Shown: positions 17,371-25,698, counted from the stretch's first letter. The stretch: 64,000 bases of DNA from Candidatus Pullilachnospira intestinigallinarum (GCA_018711275.1 DVIN01000021.1:62001-126000), one strand, 5' to 3'. Notes: generated from the sequence alone by a model not told the origin. Made by a program: numbers and translations.

Positions 17371-18261
17371 ATGAATCGCAAAGAATTTATGGCCCAGCTG
17401 GAGAGGCTTCTGGGGGAGCTCCCGGAAAATGAACGGCTGGAAGCGCTGCGTTTTTACAATGATTACTTTGATGAGGCCGGCCCGGAAAATGAGGCCCGTG
17501 TGATCCAGGAGCTGGGAAGTCCGGGCAAGGTGGCTGCGGTGATCCGGGCAAATCTGGATGGAAATCAGGATCAGGGAGAATTTACGGAGCAGGGCTACCG
17601 GGACAATGTGCAGGGAAGCACGCCCAACTATCCCGGTCCGGTGAAACCTACATCCCAGGGGCGCACCGGAAGCCGCATCTTCGGAAACAGACAGCGTACG
17701 GCAGAACGCACGGGGGCTGGCGCCGGTAATGCGGCAGGGTACAGCACGGCCGGAGCGGATGGTCCGGGCGGCGGTGCATATGGACGTGCCGCAGGAAACA
17801 CCACCGGCTATGGCCCTCAGAACAGCGGCACCACGGGAAGCAGCCGCAGCTACGGTCCTCAGGCGCCCCGGCAGAAACGCGGGGCCGGCGGCTGGGCGCT
17901 GCTGATCATCCTTCTGATATTTGCATCTCCGGTGCTTCTGGGAATCGGAGGCGGTATCCTGGGTCTGATAGGCGGCCTTGCCGGTGGTTTTCTGGGACTG
18001 CTGGCGGCTTGCATCGGAGGCGGCATCGGCCTGACGGTGGGAGGCGTGGCCCTCTTTGTGGAAAGCATTGTCCAGCTGTTCCATTCTCCGGCCGCGGGCC
18101 TGGTGGGAATGGGAGGCGGACTGATTTTCACCGCATTGGGAATTCTGCTGCTGCTGGCATTTGCCTGGCTGGCCTTCCGGCTGCTGCCCCGGATTTTCCG
18201 GGCAGTGGTGAACTTTATTTCCAGAGTGGCTCACAGAGGGAGAGGAGGAAATGAGGCATGA
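17371..18261 (+). CDS. DUF1700 family membrane protein
   Basis: 296 aa. The N-terminal about 60 residues (FMAQLERLLGELPENERLEAL, FNDYFDEAG-like segment, ELGSPGKVA) match the HAAS/DUF1700 helical domain. A Gly/Thr/Gln-rich low-complexity linker of about 90 residues follows, then glycine-rich membrane helices over about residues 170-275 (LIGGLAGGFLGLLAACIGGG). Function of the family is not established; it is always found with PadR regulators. It starts 3 bases after padR and overlaps the next gene by ATGA, so the unit is tightly coupled. Confidence 0.88.
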   Translation: MNRKEFMAQLERLLGELPENERLEALRFYNDYFDEAGPENEARVIQELGSPGKVAAVIRANLDGNQDQGEFTEQGYRDNVQGSTPNYPGPVKPTSQGRTGSRIFGNRQRTAERTGAGAGNAAGYSTAGADGPGGGAYGRAAGNTTGYGPQNSGTTGSSRSYGPQAPRQKRGAGGWALLIILLIFASPVLLGIGGGILGLIGGLAGGFLGLLAACIGGGIGLTVGGVALFVESIVQLFHSPAAGLVGMGGGLIFTALGILLLLAFAWLAFRLLPRIFRAVVNFISRVAHRGRGGNEA

Positions 18262-19112
18262 AAAAGACAACGAAAATACTGCTGGGGATCAGCGGAATCT
18301 GCGGCAGCGTGGGAATTATTCTTCTGGTTGCGGGACTGATTCTGGGTGTATCCACGGCACAGTTCTGGGATGCCCTGTCCCTGGATCTGGGAGGAATCCT
18401 GAATGGGGGAAGCCGTAACGAGAAGAACCTGGAAGCGCTGGAAAGCCTGGATGATATCCATGATCCCGGTCTGCTTTCCGCTGACTGGAGAACCACCTCC
18501 TTTTCCGGGGTCAAAAGCCTGAGCCTGGAAATGGACAGCGGAGCAGTCCGTATGGAAGCCTATGACGGGGACGAGATCCAGGTGTGCGTCCAGAGGGATG
18601 ATCGGAGAACTCAGATGGAGATGGACGGTTCCTGCCTGGAGATCACGCAGAAGGACCGGAAATTCTTCCGGCAGACAGGAAAAGCGATGAAAATATATAT
18701 CCCTGAGGACTTTACGTTTGAGGATGTGGATATGGAGCTGGGGGCCACGGAATTTGAGAGCGACGGATTTTCGGCCAGAGAAATTTCCGCGCAGGTGGGC
18801 GCCGGGGTTTTGAATATCGATGGACGGATCACCGCCCGGGAAAGCAGCTGGGAAGTGGGCATGGGAGTTCTCAATCTCAGCGTCCTGGACTGTGAAACTA
18901 CCAGCCTGGAAACCGGTATGGGAACCGCGCAGGTGACCTTGCAGGGAAGCCAGCAGGATTACGAGCTGGATGGAGACCTGGGAATGGGAAGCCTGGAATT
19001 CGGGGATTTCAGCGGAAGCCTGCCGGGAGATCACCGGGTTAACGAGGGTGCGGATCGGATGGTGCGGGCATCCTGCGGCATGGGAGAAGTGGAAATTGAT
19101 TTTACGGAATAA
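18258..19112 (+). CDS. DUF4097 family protein, membrane-anchored beta-helix
   Basis: 284 aa. One N-terminal membrane helix (LGISGICGSVGIILLVAGLI), then a region rich in short beta strands with repeated patterns such as ALG/GMGxxxL (LGATEFES, GAGVLNIDG, GMGVLNLS, GMGTAQVTL, GMGSLEFG), the hallmark of the DUF4097 putative adhesin-like fold. Likely extracytoplasmic. It overlaps the DUF1700 gene by four bases. Its partner gene products suggest an envelope-surveillance role, but the exact job is unknown. Confidence 0.85.
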   Translation: MKKTTKILLGISGICGSVGIILLVAGLILGVSTAQFWDALSLDLGGILNGGSRNEKNLEALESLDDIHDPGLLSADWRTTSFSGVKSLSLEMDSGAVRMEAYDGDEIQVCVQRDDRRTQMEMDGSCLEITQKDRKFFRQTGKAMKIYIPEDFTFEDVDMELGATEFESDGFSAREISAQVGAGVLNIDGRITARESSWEVGMGVLNLSVLDCETTSLETGMGTAQVTLQGSQQDYELDGDLGMGSLEFGDFSGSLPGDHRVNEGADRMVRASCGMGEVEIDFTE

Positions 19113-19236
19113 ATACGGCCATTTGTATTTGACGGCAGCGGTAACAGTTCCCTCTTCCATTGTCCCGCCAGGTGTCACGCTGCTTTTGCAGCGGGCTCCG
19201 TGGGCCGGACCACTGCGAAAAAGGAGGTGAATCTGT

Positions 19237-19419
19237 ATGGAAAATAAGAGACTTTATCGTTCCTCCACCAATTATATGCTCTGCGGAGTCTGCGGTGGAA
19301 TCGGAGAGTATTTTAATATTGATCCCACGCTGATACGGCTGGCCTGGGTACTGTTCTCCTGTATGGGAGGATGGGGAATTCTGGCGTATATCGCGGCAGC
19401 CATCATCATTCCCAAATAG
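19237..19419 (+). CDS. PspC domain protein, 60 aa
   Basis: Small membrane protein consisting only of a PspC domain: RLYRSSTNYMLCGVCGGIGE, then FNIDPTLIRLAWVLF and a hydrophobic end. AAGGAGGTGA is a near-perfect ribosome site. In enterobacteria PspC senses membrane stress; in Firmicutes stand-alone copies follow PadR/DUF1700/DUF4097 genes as here. The 124-base gap before it contains no terminator. Confidence 0.92.
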   Translation: MENKRLYRSSTNYMLCGVCGGIGEYFNIDPTLIRLAWVLFSCMGGWGILAYIAAAIIIPK

Positions 19420-19444
19420 CAGGCGTATAAAGCAGAGAAAAAAG

Positions 19445-19481
19445 GTCATACTCCAAAAAGAAAAGGAGTGTGACTTTTTTT
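19445..19481 (+). terminator. terminator whose 3' arm carries the ribosome site of the next gene
   Basis: GTCATACTCC (19445-19454) pairs with GGAGTGTGAC (19465-19474) with one G-U pair, followed by seven T. It ends the PspC operon. AAGGAG at 19463-19468 in the 3' arm is the only ribosome site for the spore protein starting at 19482, so read-through transcripts would hide that site. Confidence 0.8.
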
Positions 19482-19682
19482 ATGGAGAAACCCATCAATC
19501 TTCAGGAAATGTCTCCGGAGGAAAAGCTGAAATATGAGATCGCCGGTGAGCTGGGGCTTCTGGACAAGGTGCTGGAGGATGGCTGGAAAACGCTGTCCGC
19601 CAAGGAAACCGGCCGGATCGGAGGGCTTGTGACCAAACGGAGGAGAGAAGAAAAAAAGAAAGAAGATCAGAAAGAAGAATGA
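19482..19682 (+). CDS. small acid-soluble spore protein, alpha/beta type
   Basis: 66 aa. The alpha/beta SASP signature is present: KYEIAGELG near residues 17-25, where EIAGEL resembles the germination protease cleavage site, and the DNA-binding KETGRIGGLVTKR near the C-terminus. These proteins coat spore DNA and protect it from UV. The presence implies a spore former. The middle (LLDKVLEDGWKTLSA) is the variant common in Clostridia. ATG 19482 follows AAGGAG with a long 13-base spacing; an in-frame GTG at 19470 lies too close to that site. A forespore promoter was not identified. Confidence 0.85.
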   Translation: MEKPINLQEMSPEEKLKYEIAGELGLLDKVLEDGWKTLSAKETGRIGGLVTKRRREEKKKEDQKEE

Positions 19683-19700
19683 AAGCGGGTGCTTTCATCC

Positions 19701-19735
19701 AAAAAGGAGTGGCCGGAAAATGGTCACTCCTTTTT
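19701..19735. terminator. bidirectional terminator
   Basis: AAAAAGGAGTGGCC pairs with GGTCACTCCTTTTT (one G-U) around GGAAAAT: 14 bp, with A-runs and T-runs on both sides. It separates the spore protein gene (+) from the convergent SGNH hydrolase (-). Confidence 0.9.
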
Positions 19736-19810
19736 GACGAAACAGCGAAAAGCCGTCCGGGAGGATGATCTCCGCTGTCTGAAATACCGCCCGGGAGGCA
19801 GTCTTCTCCG

Positions 19811-20416
19811 TCAGACATACCCTCCGGCGGGCGCCATTCGGTCAAGCCATAATTCTGCCAGAAACCGGTTCCCCTCATCGGTAAGATGAATCCCGTCCAC
19901 GGTGACGGACCAGATTCCTTCCTTTTCCCCCTTCCGGCGCAGCTGACGGTCCGTGGGAATGAAACAGGCGTCGAAGGTCCGGCAGGCTTCCCGCAGAATC
20001 CGGCTCTCTTCTTCCACATAAGGATGCCAGTTTTTGTATTGGGCGGGCCAGTCGAAAAGAAAGGGTTCCATCACCGCCAGCCGGGCGTCACTTTTGCGGG
20101 AGAGCATGGCAAGGATCTCCCGGCAGTAAAAGGTAAACTCTTCCGGGATCCGGTTTCTCTGGGTGTACACCTCTACCGGCACATCGTTGACTCCTGCCAA
20201 AAGCGTGATCACATCCGCCCGGGGAATCCCGCCCTGGCACAGCATCCGGTGAATCCGTTCCATGGTAAAGCCATCGTGCCCCATATTCCTCACCTGATGC
20301 CCCTTCATGCGGGGATCCCCCGCAATCATGGAGACAAAACCCGTACCAAGTCCGGTGGGTTCGAAAAGATGATCGGCATCTGTGATGCTGTCCCCAAGAA
20401 ATAAATACTCTGCCAT
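19811..20416 (-). CDS. SGNH/GDSL hydrolase
   Basis: 201 aa, cytoplasmic (no signal). Block I FLGDSITD with nucleophile Ser10, block III GVNDV (Asn), and block V DGIHLTDEGN (Asp/His) complete the SGNH catalytic set. Substrate is probably an ester or O-acetyl group on a lipid or carbohydrate and cannot be narrowed. GGAGGTGAG precedes the ATG. It stands alone, convergent with the spore gene, with a pair of large hairpins upstream. Confidence 0.9.
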   Translation of the reverse strand: MAEYLFLGDSITDADHLFEPTGLGTGFVSMIAGDPRMKGHQVRNMGHDGFTMERIHRMLCQGGIPRADVITLLAGVNDVPVEVYTQRNRIPEEFTFYCREILAMLSRKSDARLAVMEPFLFDWPAQYKNWHPYVEEESRILREACRTFDACFIPTDRQLRRKGEKEGIWSVTVDGIHLTDEGNRFLAELWLDRMAPAGGYV

Positions 20417-20466
20417 ATCTCACCTCCAATTTCCATCTCCGACCGCTGGTATTTTGAAACAGGTAT

Positions 20467-20606
20467 GGTATAATAGCCGCAGAGCGGCTATTATACCTGT
20501 GCATAAGCGATTTCTGCGGAACCGCAGAAAGTCGCTGCACATCCGGCCGAGGCACCATGAGCGCGCAGCGATCATGGTATAATAGCCGCAGAGCGGCTGC
20601 TATACC
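20467..20606. repeat. pair of near-identical palindromes flanking a third hairpin
   Basis: GGTATAATAGCCGC-AGA-GCGGCTATTATACC (20467-20497) is a perfect 14-bp hairpin. A second copy at 20576-20606 starts with the same 23 bases and ends GCTGCTATACC, so two pairs are weakened. Between them GCGATTTCTGCGG and CCGCAGAAAGTCGC form another long stem (about 20508-20535). The whole 140 bases look like a REP/BIME-type or miniature mobile palindromic element between divergent genes. Confidence 0.75.
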
Positions 20607-20669
20607 TGGGTATAAGCGATAATAAAATGTTGTTTAAAGTTTTGACATTCGTAGTAGGAGGAAAAAAAG

Positions 20670-21071
20670 ATGAAAGAAACGATACTTCTGTTTCACATAG
20701 AAGATCCCGGCAGACTGTCAGCGATCCGGAGAGCGCTGCTGCCGCTGAAACTTCGGGTGAAGGTGATTTCCCCGGAGGATTACTGCCAGCCGGTGGGATA
20801 TCTGGCCGGTGCATCGGATATCGCACCGGTTAGCCGGACCGGAGAGCAGGAAGAATTTTCCGAAGAAATGATGGTGATGGCCTGGCTGCCTTCCAGGCGC
20901 GTGGATCAGGTTCTTGGCGCTCTGAGAAGACATGGGATTGGACGGATCAATTATAAAGCGGTGCTCACCCCCGAAAATCAGCGCTGGGATTGCCGGCAGC
21001 TGTATGAGGAACTGAAAAAGGAGCACGAAGCGTTTACTGCCGCCCGAGAAGTACCGTCAGATCCAGTTTGA
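20670..21071 (+). CDS. DUF3783 family protein
   Basis: 133 aa. The sequence begins KETILLFHIEDPGRLSAIRR, and VISPEDYCQPVGYLAG follows, matching the DUF3783 family common in Clostridia. No function is established; small soluble alpha/beta protein. AGGAGG lies before the ATG, and TTGACA at about 20642 may be part of its promoter. Its last 38 bases overlap the 3' end of the convergent gene on the minus strand, so antisense interference at the ends is possible. Confidence 0.8.
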   Translation: MKETILLFHIEDPGRLSAIRRALLPLKLRVKVISPEDYCQPVGYLAGASDIAPVSRTGEQEEFSEEMMVMAWLPSRRVDQVLGALRRHGIGRINYKAVLTPENQRWDCRQLYEELKKEHEAFTAAREVPSDPV

Positions 21072-22182
21072 GGATCCGGTCCAGTTTCATCAGAGAGCTG
21101 GCCCGATAGCCGTAGGCCGCCGATTCAAAGAGCACATACAGATCGTCTCCGTCCACATAGATCTGTTCCAGTTTTTCCGGGAAACGGATCTTCTGAAGGG
21201 CGGAATCCTCCTCCAGCAGCTTCTGAATAGAACTGCGGTTGCCAAATACCTGCAGAGAGGAGGGCAGCGGTCCGTAGGAATGGGACAGCAGAATCATGTC
21301 CTTATAAAAGGCCACGCCCTGGGCTCTCTTGGCGATAATGCGAATGTCGGAGGGAAGCGCGATGGGAGCCTCCGACAGAAGCAGGGTCTCCTGGTTGGAC
21401 TCTGTAATCAGTGTGCCGTCTTCGGCTATGGCGTATTCCTCCAGCACACTGGCGGTATTTTCTGTATAGTAACCGATATAAAGCGCATTGTTATAATAGG
21501 TGAGAAACGAATTCCGTGAAATTGCGTACAGATCGTAGGACTGGGAATATACGATGGGCTGATATTCCTCCTGGAAAGAATACGCTTCCAGCTGATCCAG
21601 GGAGATGGCGTTTACCTGGGCCAGTCCCCGGGACATGCCGGCGATCCACAGGTTATGGTGGATGGTATCGTAGGCCAGTCCGCCTACATGAGATTTGTTC
21701 CGGAGAACGATTTCTTTGATCAGCTCATGAGTTTTCTTGTCGATCATATAGATGACGGAGTTGTGCGTTCCGCTCTGACAGTAGGAACTGACAAAGAGAT
21801 ACTCATCGGTTACCGCCAGCCCCTGAGGAGTCATGGAAGTGCAGATATCGCCGGCGCCTTTTTCACCGAATACCAGTGTTTCCGTATGCTTCAGACCCGG
21901 GATTACATAGGTTCCGTAATCAATCTCGGCAGCACGGCCGGTAAATGCGGCTTTCCGGACTTCGGGAGTCAGATACAGCAGCTTCATTCTGCTTTCCAGA
22001 GAATAAACCGCCTCCGTACTGGTATGGCTCAGAATGGGTTCCGGCTCATTGCTGGTACGGTAAATCAGGGCATAATATGCATAAGAACCTCCGGCAACTG
22101 CAAGCAAAAGCAGAATCAGCAGAAGCCGGAGGTATCTTTTACGACGATTTTTTCTGTTTTTTCTTCCCTTTTCGGTTTTCAT
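21034..22182 (-). CDS. membrane-anchored beta-propeller-like protein
   Basis: 382 aa. Very basic N-terminus (MKTEKGRKNRKNRRKRY), then one membrane helix (LLLILLLLAVAGGSYAYY), so the body is outside the membrane. The body has repeated strand-rich blades such as TPQGLAVTDEYLFVSSYC, VIYMIDKKTHELIKEI, GGLAYDTIHHNLWIAG and GVAFYKDMILLSHSYG, typical of a propeller fold. No catalytic residues recognised; the role is unknown. AGGAAGTG precedes the ATG. It ends inside the 3' end of the convergent DUF3783 gene. Confidence 0.7.
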   Translation of the reverse strand: MKTEKGRKNRKNRRKRYLRLLLILLLLAVAGGSYAYYALIYRTSNEPEPILSHTSTEAVYSLESRMKLLYLTPEVRKAAFTGRAAEIDYGTYVIPGLKHTETLVFGEKGAGDICTSMTPQGLAVTDEYLFVSSYCQSGTHNSVIYMIDKKTHELIKEIVLRNKSHVGGLAYDTIHHNLWIAGMSRGLAQVNAISLDQLEAYSFQEEYQPIVYSQSYDLYAISRNSFLTYYNNALYIGYYTENTASVLEEYAIAEDGTLITESNQETLLLSEAPIALPSDIRIIAKRAQGVAFYKDMILLSHSYGPLPSSLQVFGNRSSIQKLLEEDSALQKIRFPEKLEQIYVDGDDLYVLFESAAYGYRASSLMKLDRILKLDLTVLLGRQ

Positions 22183-22313
22183 GGCTGCACTTCCTGTCTC
22201 AATATGTTGTATGCTATATCATAAACTATTTTTCCCGGAATTACAACCGGAAGTCAGAAAATTGCAAAGTTGCTGCTGCCGGGCAATATGAAGCATCCGC
22301 GGCAAAACGGCAG

Positions 22314-22494
22314 TCCCAAGACAGAGGAAGGGCCGGTATCCTGCGATACCGGCCAATATGAAAAAGGAAATCTAAAATAACTCTACCACATAAATAATGA
22401 GGGGGGACGGGAGGCATCTGTGATGACCTCCCGCAACAAAGTGTGGTTCGCTTTGTTGAGTATTATATTACACAGAAAATGTGATAAAAATGTG
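22314..22494 (-). ncRNA. candidate structured small RNA, copy 1
   Basis: Near-duplicate of 22565-22744, about 250 bases apart. Read on the minus strand: TATAAT at 22467-22462 (no clear -35), likely start near 22455, 5' hairpin AACAAAG/CTTTGTT, a second hairpin CGGGAGG/CCTCCCG, then a C-rich single-stranded stretch CCCCCCTCATTA, an AT-rich run, and a closing 10-bp hairpin GGCCGGTATC/GATACCGGCC. Between copies the second hairpin changes by paired substitutions, which supports RNA structure. The strand is inferred from the -10 box and the C-rich loop complementary to ribosome sites. No protein frame is conserved. Confidence 0.65.
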
Positions 22495-22564
22495 ACTTCA
22501 AGATAAATGATTTATAAAATTATAAACAAAATGTAAAAAACCTGGAAAAAATGGTATAGGGATA

Positions 22565-22744
22565 TCCCAAGACAGAGGAAGGGCCGGTATCCTGCGATAC
22601 CGGCCAATATGAAAAAGGAAATCTAAAAATAACTTTACCACATGTATGAGGGGGGATGGGAGGCTATCTGGGATAACCTCCCATAACAAAGTGTGGTTCG
22701 CTTTGTTGAGTACTATATTACACAGAAAATGTGATAAAAGTGTG
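22565..22744 (-). ncRNA. candidate structured small RNA, copy 2
   Basis: Second copy of the same element. On the minus strand: TATAGT at 22717-22712, likely start near 22705, the same three hairpins and the CCCCCCTCAT stretch. Relative to copy 1, the middle stem has CATC/GATG changed to TATC/GATA and its base pair C-G changed to U-A, both keeping pairing. The closing hairpin is identical. A clear run of T after that hairpin is missing, so the 3' end is uncertain. Confidence 0.65.
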
Positions 22745-22812
22745 GACACGGGATAAAGCATTTATAAATTTTGGGAAGATTTTATGATGAAAATCTTACG
22801 AAATCCCGAAGA

Positions 22813-24516
22813 TTACAGTTTGAGGCTTCGGTACCGGTTAAGGCAGGCAAAGATTTCCTGTGTCCGTGGCAATGCCATGGGAGAGGAGACTGAGGCGCCC
22901 TCTGCCAGAGCGTCCAGCCCTTCTGTTTTTAGAATTTCCTGGAGCATGGCCACGATCTGCTGCATGGTTTTTCTGCCGTCCAGCAGATGAATCTGGCTGT
23001 ACCGGACAATGGCGGACAGGGCGTTGACCTGTTCGGGATCCACCAGCTGTTCCAGATAGCGCAGTTCGATAGTCTCATGGTTGACAGAAATTCCATCGGT
23101 ACCAAGAGATTTCATTTTTACCTTCCGGTCTTCGTTAAAGGACCGATCCGGCTTCGGCTTCCGGTCAAAGTCCGGCTGCGTCTTTTGGGGAGCGGAGGGA
23201 GTGATGGACGGGAAGGCAGCCGCCTCCTGGCGCGCAAACGCGGTGATATCCATAGGTTTATAATGATCCATCTGAATGATGGTGTCTGCCACATGGAAAT
23301 AGGAACCGGAGCTTCCGGCTACTAAAATCGTGGAGATTCCTTTTTTCCTGGAAAGCCACTGTACCCGCTCGATAAACGGGGTGATCGGTTCCTGATTTCT
23401 GTGAACCACCCGCTGCATCAGTTCGTCCCGGATCATAAAGTTGGTGGCGCTGGTATCCTCATCGATGAGCAGCAGCCGGCTGCCTGTTTCCATGGCTTCT
23501 ACCACATTGGCGGCCTGGGAAGTGCTGCCGCTGGCATCCTCCGTGTAGAAGGCAGCGGTGTCCTTCCTGTTGGGAAGGTCGTTGATAAACATGGAGATAT
23601 CCGTCTTTTTAATGCTGCGTCCGTCTTCCGCACGGATCTTCACTCCATCGTTCTCGGTGATTACATACTCCCTTCCGTCGCCGGCAATGTGGTTGTAGAC
23701 GCCCAGTTCCAGGGCTTTCAGAAGCGTGGATTTTCCGTGGTAGCCGCCTCCGACGATCAGGGTAATCCCGCGGGGGATTCCCATGCCGGTCAGTTCCCCT
23801 TTGTGAGGAAGGGTCAGGGTGACCTCCAACGAGGCGGGGGACAGGAAGGGAACGGCTCCCTTCATGGGCCGGGGGGAAACGCCGGATTCCCTGGGAAGAA
23901 CGGAACCGTTGGCTACAAATGCCGTCAGATTCCGTTTGGAAAGTTCGCTGCGGATATAGGCCTGATCTTCCGCCAGATCACGGACCTCCCGCAGTTCTCT
24001 GGCATTCAGATTTTTGTAGAACAGGGATTCCCGCACGCATACCGGGAGAAATTCAAAAAGAATCCGGGTAAGCTCCGTGGAATTGATAGTACGGCCGTTG
24101 GCGGGAAAGCCCACCTCCAGACGGATCCGTACCTCCCCGGTTTCCGGCTGAATCTGACAGGCGGTACGGTCCAGCACTTCCTGCCGGCAGTGACTGATGG
24201 AGATCAGGCCGCTTTTGCCGGAGCCTTTGGCCCGGAAATTGAAACGGTCGATTTCCCGATGGAACAGACGGATCAGATGATCCTGAAGCGCAATTCGGGT
24301 TTCCGGCGAATGGTAAAGCTCCTGGGGAAAGCCGGCCTGTCTGGGATTGACCCTTACACTGACTTTGGAGGGCGCGGCAAAAGGATCTCCCTGGACGTGA
24401 TCAATGCCAAGAACATATCCCGGAAAGGCATAGGTTCCCCGGGTCTGTTTATAGGCGGGGTAGCTTTTCCGGTTAATCTGATAAAGAAGCTGTCTTAAAT
24501 CTTCTGCTGTTTTCAT
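22813..24516 (-). CDS. ABC-class ATPase (predicted, PF09818-type)
   Basis: 567 aa soluble ATPase. P-loop is VGGGYHGKSTLLKALELGVYN (lysine in GKST), and RLLLIDEDTSATNFM is the Walker B with following Asp. The order and the N-terminal DUF-like part (MKTAEDLRQLLYQINRKSYPAYK, YVLGIDHVQGDPFA) match the predicted ATPases of the ABC class family, whose role is not established. The start is ATG 24516 behind AGGAG; the frame extends further upstream without support. A charged Pro/Lys/Asp-rich insert sits near residues 440-470. The gene is upstream of, and on the same strand as, the tandem RNA pair. Confidence 0.88.
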   Translation of the reverse strand: MKTAEDLRQLLYQINRKSYPAYKQTRGTYAFPGYVLGIDHVQGDPFAAPSKVSVRVNPRQAGFPQELYHSPETRIALQDHLIRLFHREIDRFNFRAKGSGKSGLISISHCRQEVLDRTACQIQPETGEVRIRLEVGFPANGRTINSTELTRILFEFLPVCVRESLFYKNLNARELREVRDLAEDQAYIRSELSKRNLTAFVANGSVLPRESGVSPRPMKGAVPFLSPASLEVTLTLPHKGELTGMGIPRGITLIVGGGYHGKSTLLKALELGVYNHIAGDGREYVITENDGVKIRAEDGRSIKKTDISMFINDLPNRKDTAAFYTEDASGSTSQAANVVEAMETGSRLLLIDEDTSATNFMIRDELMQRVVHRNQEPITPFIERVQWLSRKKGISTILVAGSSGSYFHVADTIIQMDHYKPMDITAFARQEAAAFPSITPSAPQKTQPDFDRKPKPDRSFNEDRKVKMKSLGTDGISVNHETIELRYLEQLVDPEQVNALSAIVRYSQIHLLDGRKTMQQIVAMLQEILKTEGLDALAEGASVSSPMALPRTQEIFACLNRYRSLKL

Positions 24517-24657
24517 AGGTGTTCTCCTTGTCTGAAAAACTTGATGGTTGACAATGGCTAGTATACCAAATCTGAAAAAATATGCAACGGATACCACCGG
24601 AGTTTTCACCGGCGCGGTTACGATTTTTCAAAAAGAAGTGCAGGATGGAAGCGGGCC

Positions 24658-24709
24658 TGTTATAATTAAAAAGAAAAAGTCAAGAAGGCCGGGGGCCGGC
24701 ATCCCCCGG
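24658..24709 (+). promoter_or_regulatory. extended -10 promoter and leader hairpin of the CYTH gene
   Basis: TGTTATAAT (TATAAT at 24661-24666) is an extended -10 element; the -35 is poor. CCGGGGG (24689-24695) pairs perfectly with CCCCCGG (24703-24709) around CCGGCAT in the transcript leader. Confidence 0.55.
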
Positions 24710-24741
24710 AGAAAAGATAAAGCGAGAGGAGTGTTGGAGGT

Positions 24742-25209
24742 ATGGAAATTGAACGGAAATTTCTGGTGAAAGAGCTTCCTGAAAATCTGGAGCAGTATCC
24801 GCATCGGGAACTGGAGCAGGCTTACCTTTGTACGTCGCCGGTAGTTCGGGTGCGCCGGGACGCGGACAGATATGAACTGACATACAAATCGGGCGGACTG
24901 ATGATGCGGGAGGAGTATAATCTTCCGCTGACCCGGGAGGGATACGAGCATCTGCTTCCGAAGGCAGACGGCATTGTGATCCGAAAGACCCGTTATGTAC
25001 TTCCGGAGACGGAAGATCTCAGGATCGAGCTGGATCTGTTCCACGGAGAATATGAGGGACTGGCCCTGGCGGAAGTGGAATTTCCTTCCCGGGAGGCGGC
25101 CGAAGCCTATACGCCGCAGCCGTGGATGGGAGAAGATGTGACCATGTCCGGAAAATATCATAACAGTGTTATGAGCCGGGCACATGATGGCGGAGCTTCC
25201 CGCGGCTGA
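24742..25209 (+). CDS. CYTH domain protein
   Basis: 155 aa CYTH/triphosphate tunnel enzyme. The signature EIERKFLV opens the protein, followed by VVRVRRDADRYELTYK, VIRKTRYVLP and LRIELDLFHGEYEGLALAEVEFPS, the alternating charged strands that line the tunnel. Such enzymes hydrolyse triphosphates (inorganic triphosphate or nucleotides). There is no fused CHAD domain. Ribosome site GAGGAG. Confidence 0.92.
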   Translation: MEIERKFLVKELPENLEQYPHRELEQAYLCTSPVVRVRRDADRYELTYKSGGLMMREEYNLPLTREGYEHLLPKADGIVIRKTRYVLPETEDLRIELDLFHGEYEGLALAEVEFPSREAAEAYTPQPWMGEDVTMSGKYHNSVMSRAHDGGASRG

Positions 25210-25387
25210 TTACATTTTCCGGAAGTTCAGGCCGGCCATTCTGAGACAGGCAGAACTGCCGCGGATTTGCATATATCAAATTGTGAGAATGGAATATACG
25301 GAAATAAGAAAGAATTGCAAATTATCAGATTGTTTCAATTCTTGCATATCTGCGGTAACTTATAAACTAAAGAAAGGAGCAGGTGCT

Positions 25388-25624
25388 ATGGACTATAAAC
25401 GGATGAACGACTTCCGCATGCTGGGCCTGACCATCGCCTACTATCGGAAGCTTCGCGGAATGACTCAGGCAGATCTGGCGGAAGCGACACAGCTGAGCCG
25501 TACTCATATCAGTAATATCGAAGCGCCTAACGGAAAGACGTCGATTTCTCTCAATAAGCTGTTTGATATTGCCGAGGTGCTGGAAGTTCCTATGAAAGAT
25601 TTGTTTGACTTCCGGGACAAATAA
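25388..25624 (+). CDS. XRE-type helix-turn-helix regulator, 78 aa
   Basis: Single Cro/CI-type DNA-binding domain: LGLTIAYYRKLRGMTQADLAEATQLSRTHISNIE, with the recognition helix SRTHISNIE. Start ATG 25388 follows AAAGGAG. The 178 bases upstream hold several TTGCAWAT words and GAATTG/CAATTC arms (about 25314-25343), possible operator elements. It ends at a strong bidirectional terminator. The target is unknown. Confidence 0.88.
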   Translation: MDYKRMNDFRMLGLTIAYYRKLRGMTQADLAEATQLSRTHISNIEAPNGKTSISLNKLFDIAEVLEVPMKDLFDFRDK

Positions 25625-25641
25625 CAGAACATACGGAAAGA

Positions 25642-25676
25642 AAAGCCGCCGCAGTGTCCGGACACTCGGCGGCTTT
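25642..25676. terminator. bidirectional terminator
   Basis: AAAGCCGCCG pairs with CGGCGGCTTT, and the inner AGTGTCC pairs with GGACACT; one C is bulged. On the minus strand TTTTCTTT follows. It lies between the XRE gene (+) and the substrate-binding lipoprotein gene (-). Confidence 0.85.
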
Positions 25677-25698
25677 GGGATTAAATCGGAAATCTCTG

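Noticed and set aside
20467..20606. tRNA or riboswitch
   Set aside because: Strong hairpins but no cloverleaf or known aptamer pattern; better explained as a palindromic repeat.
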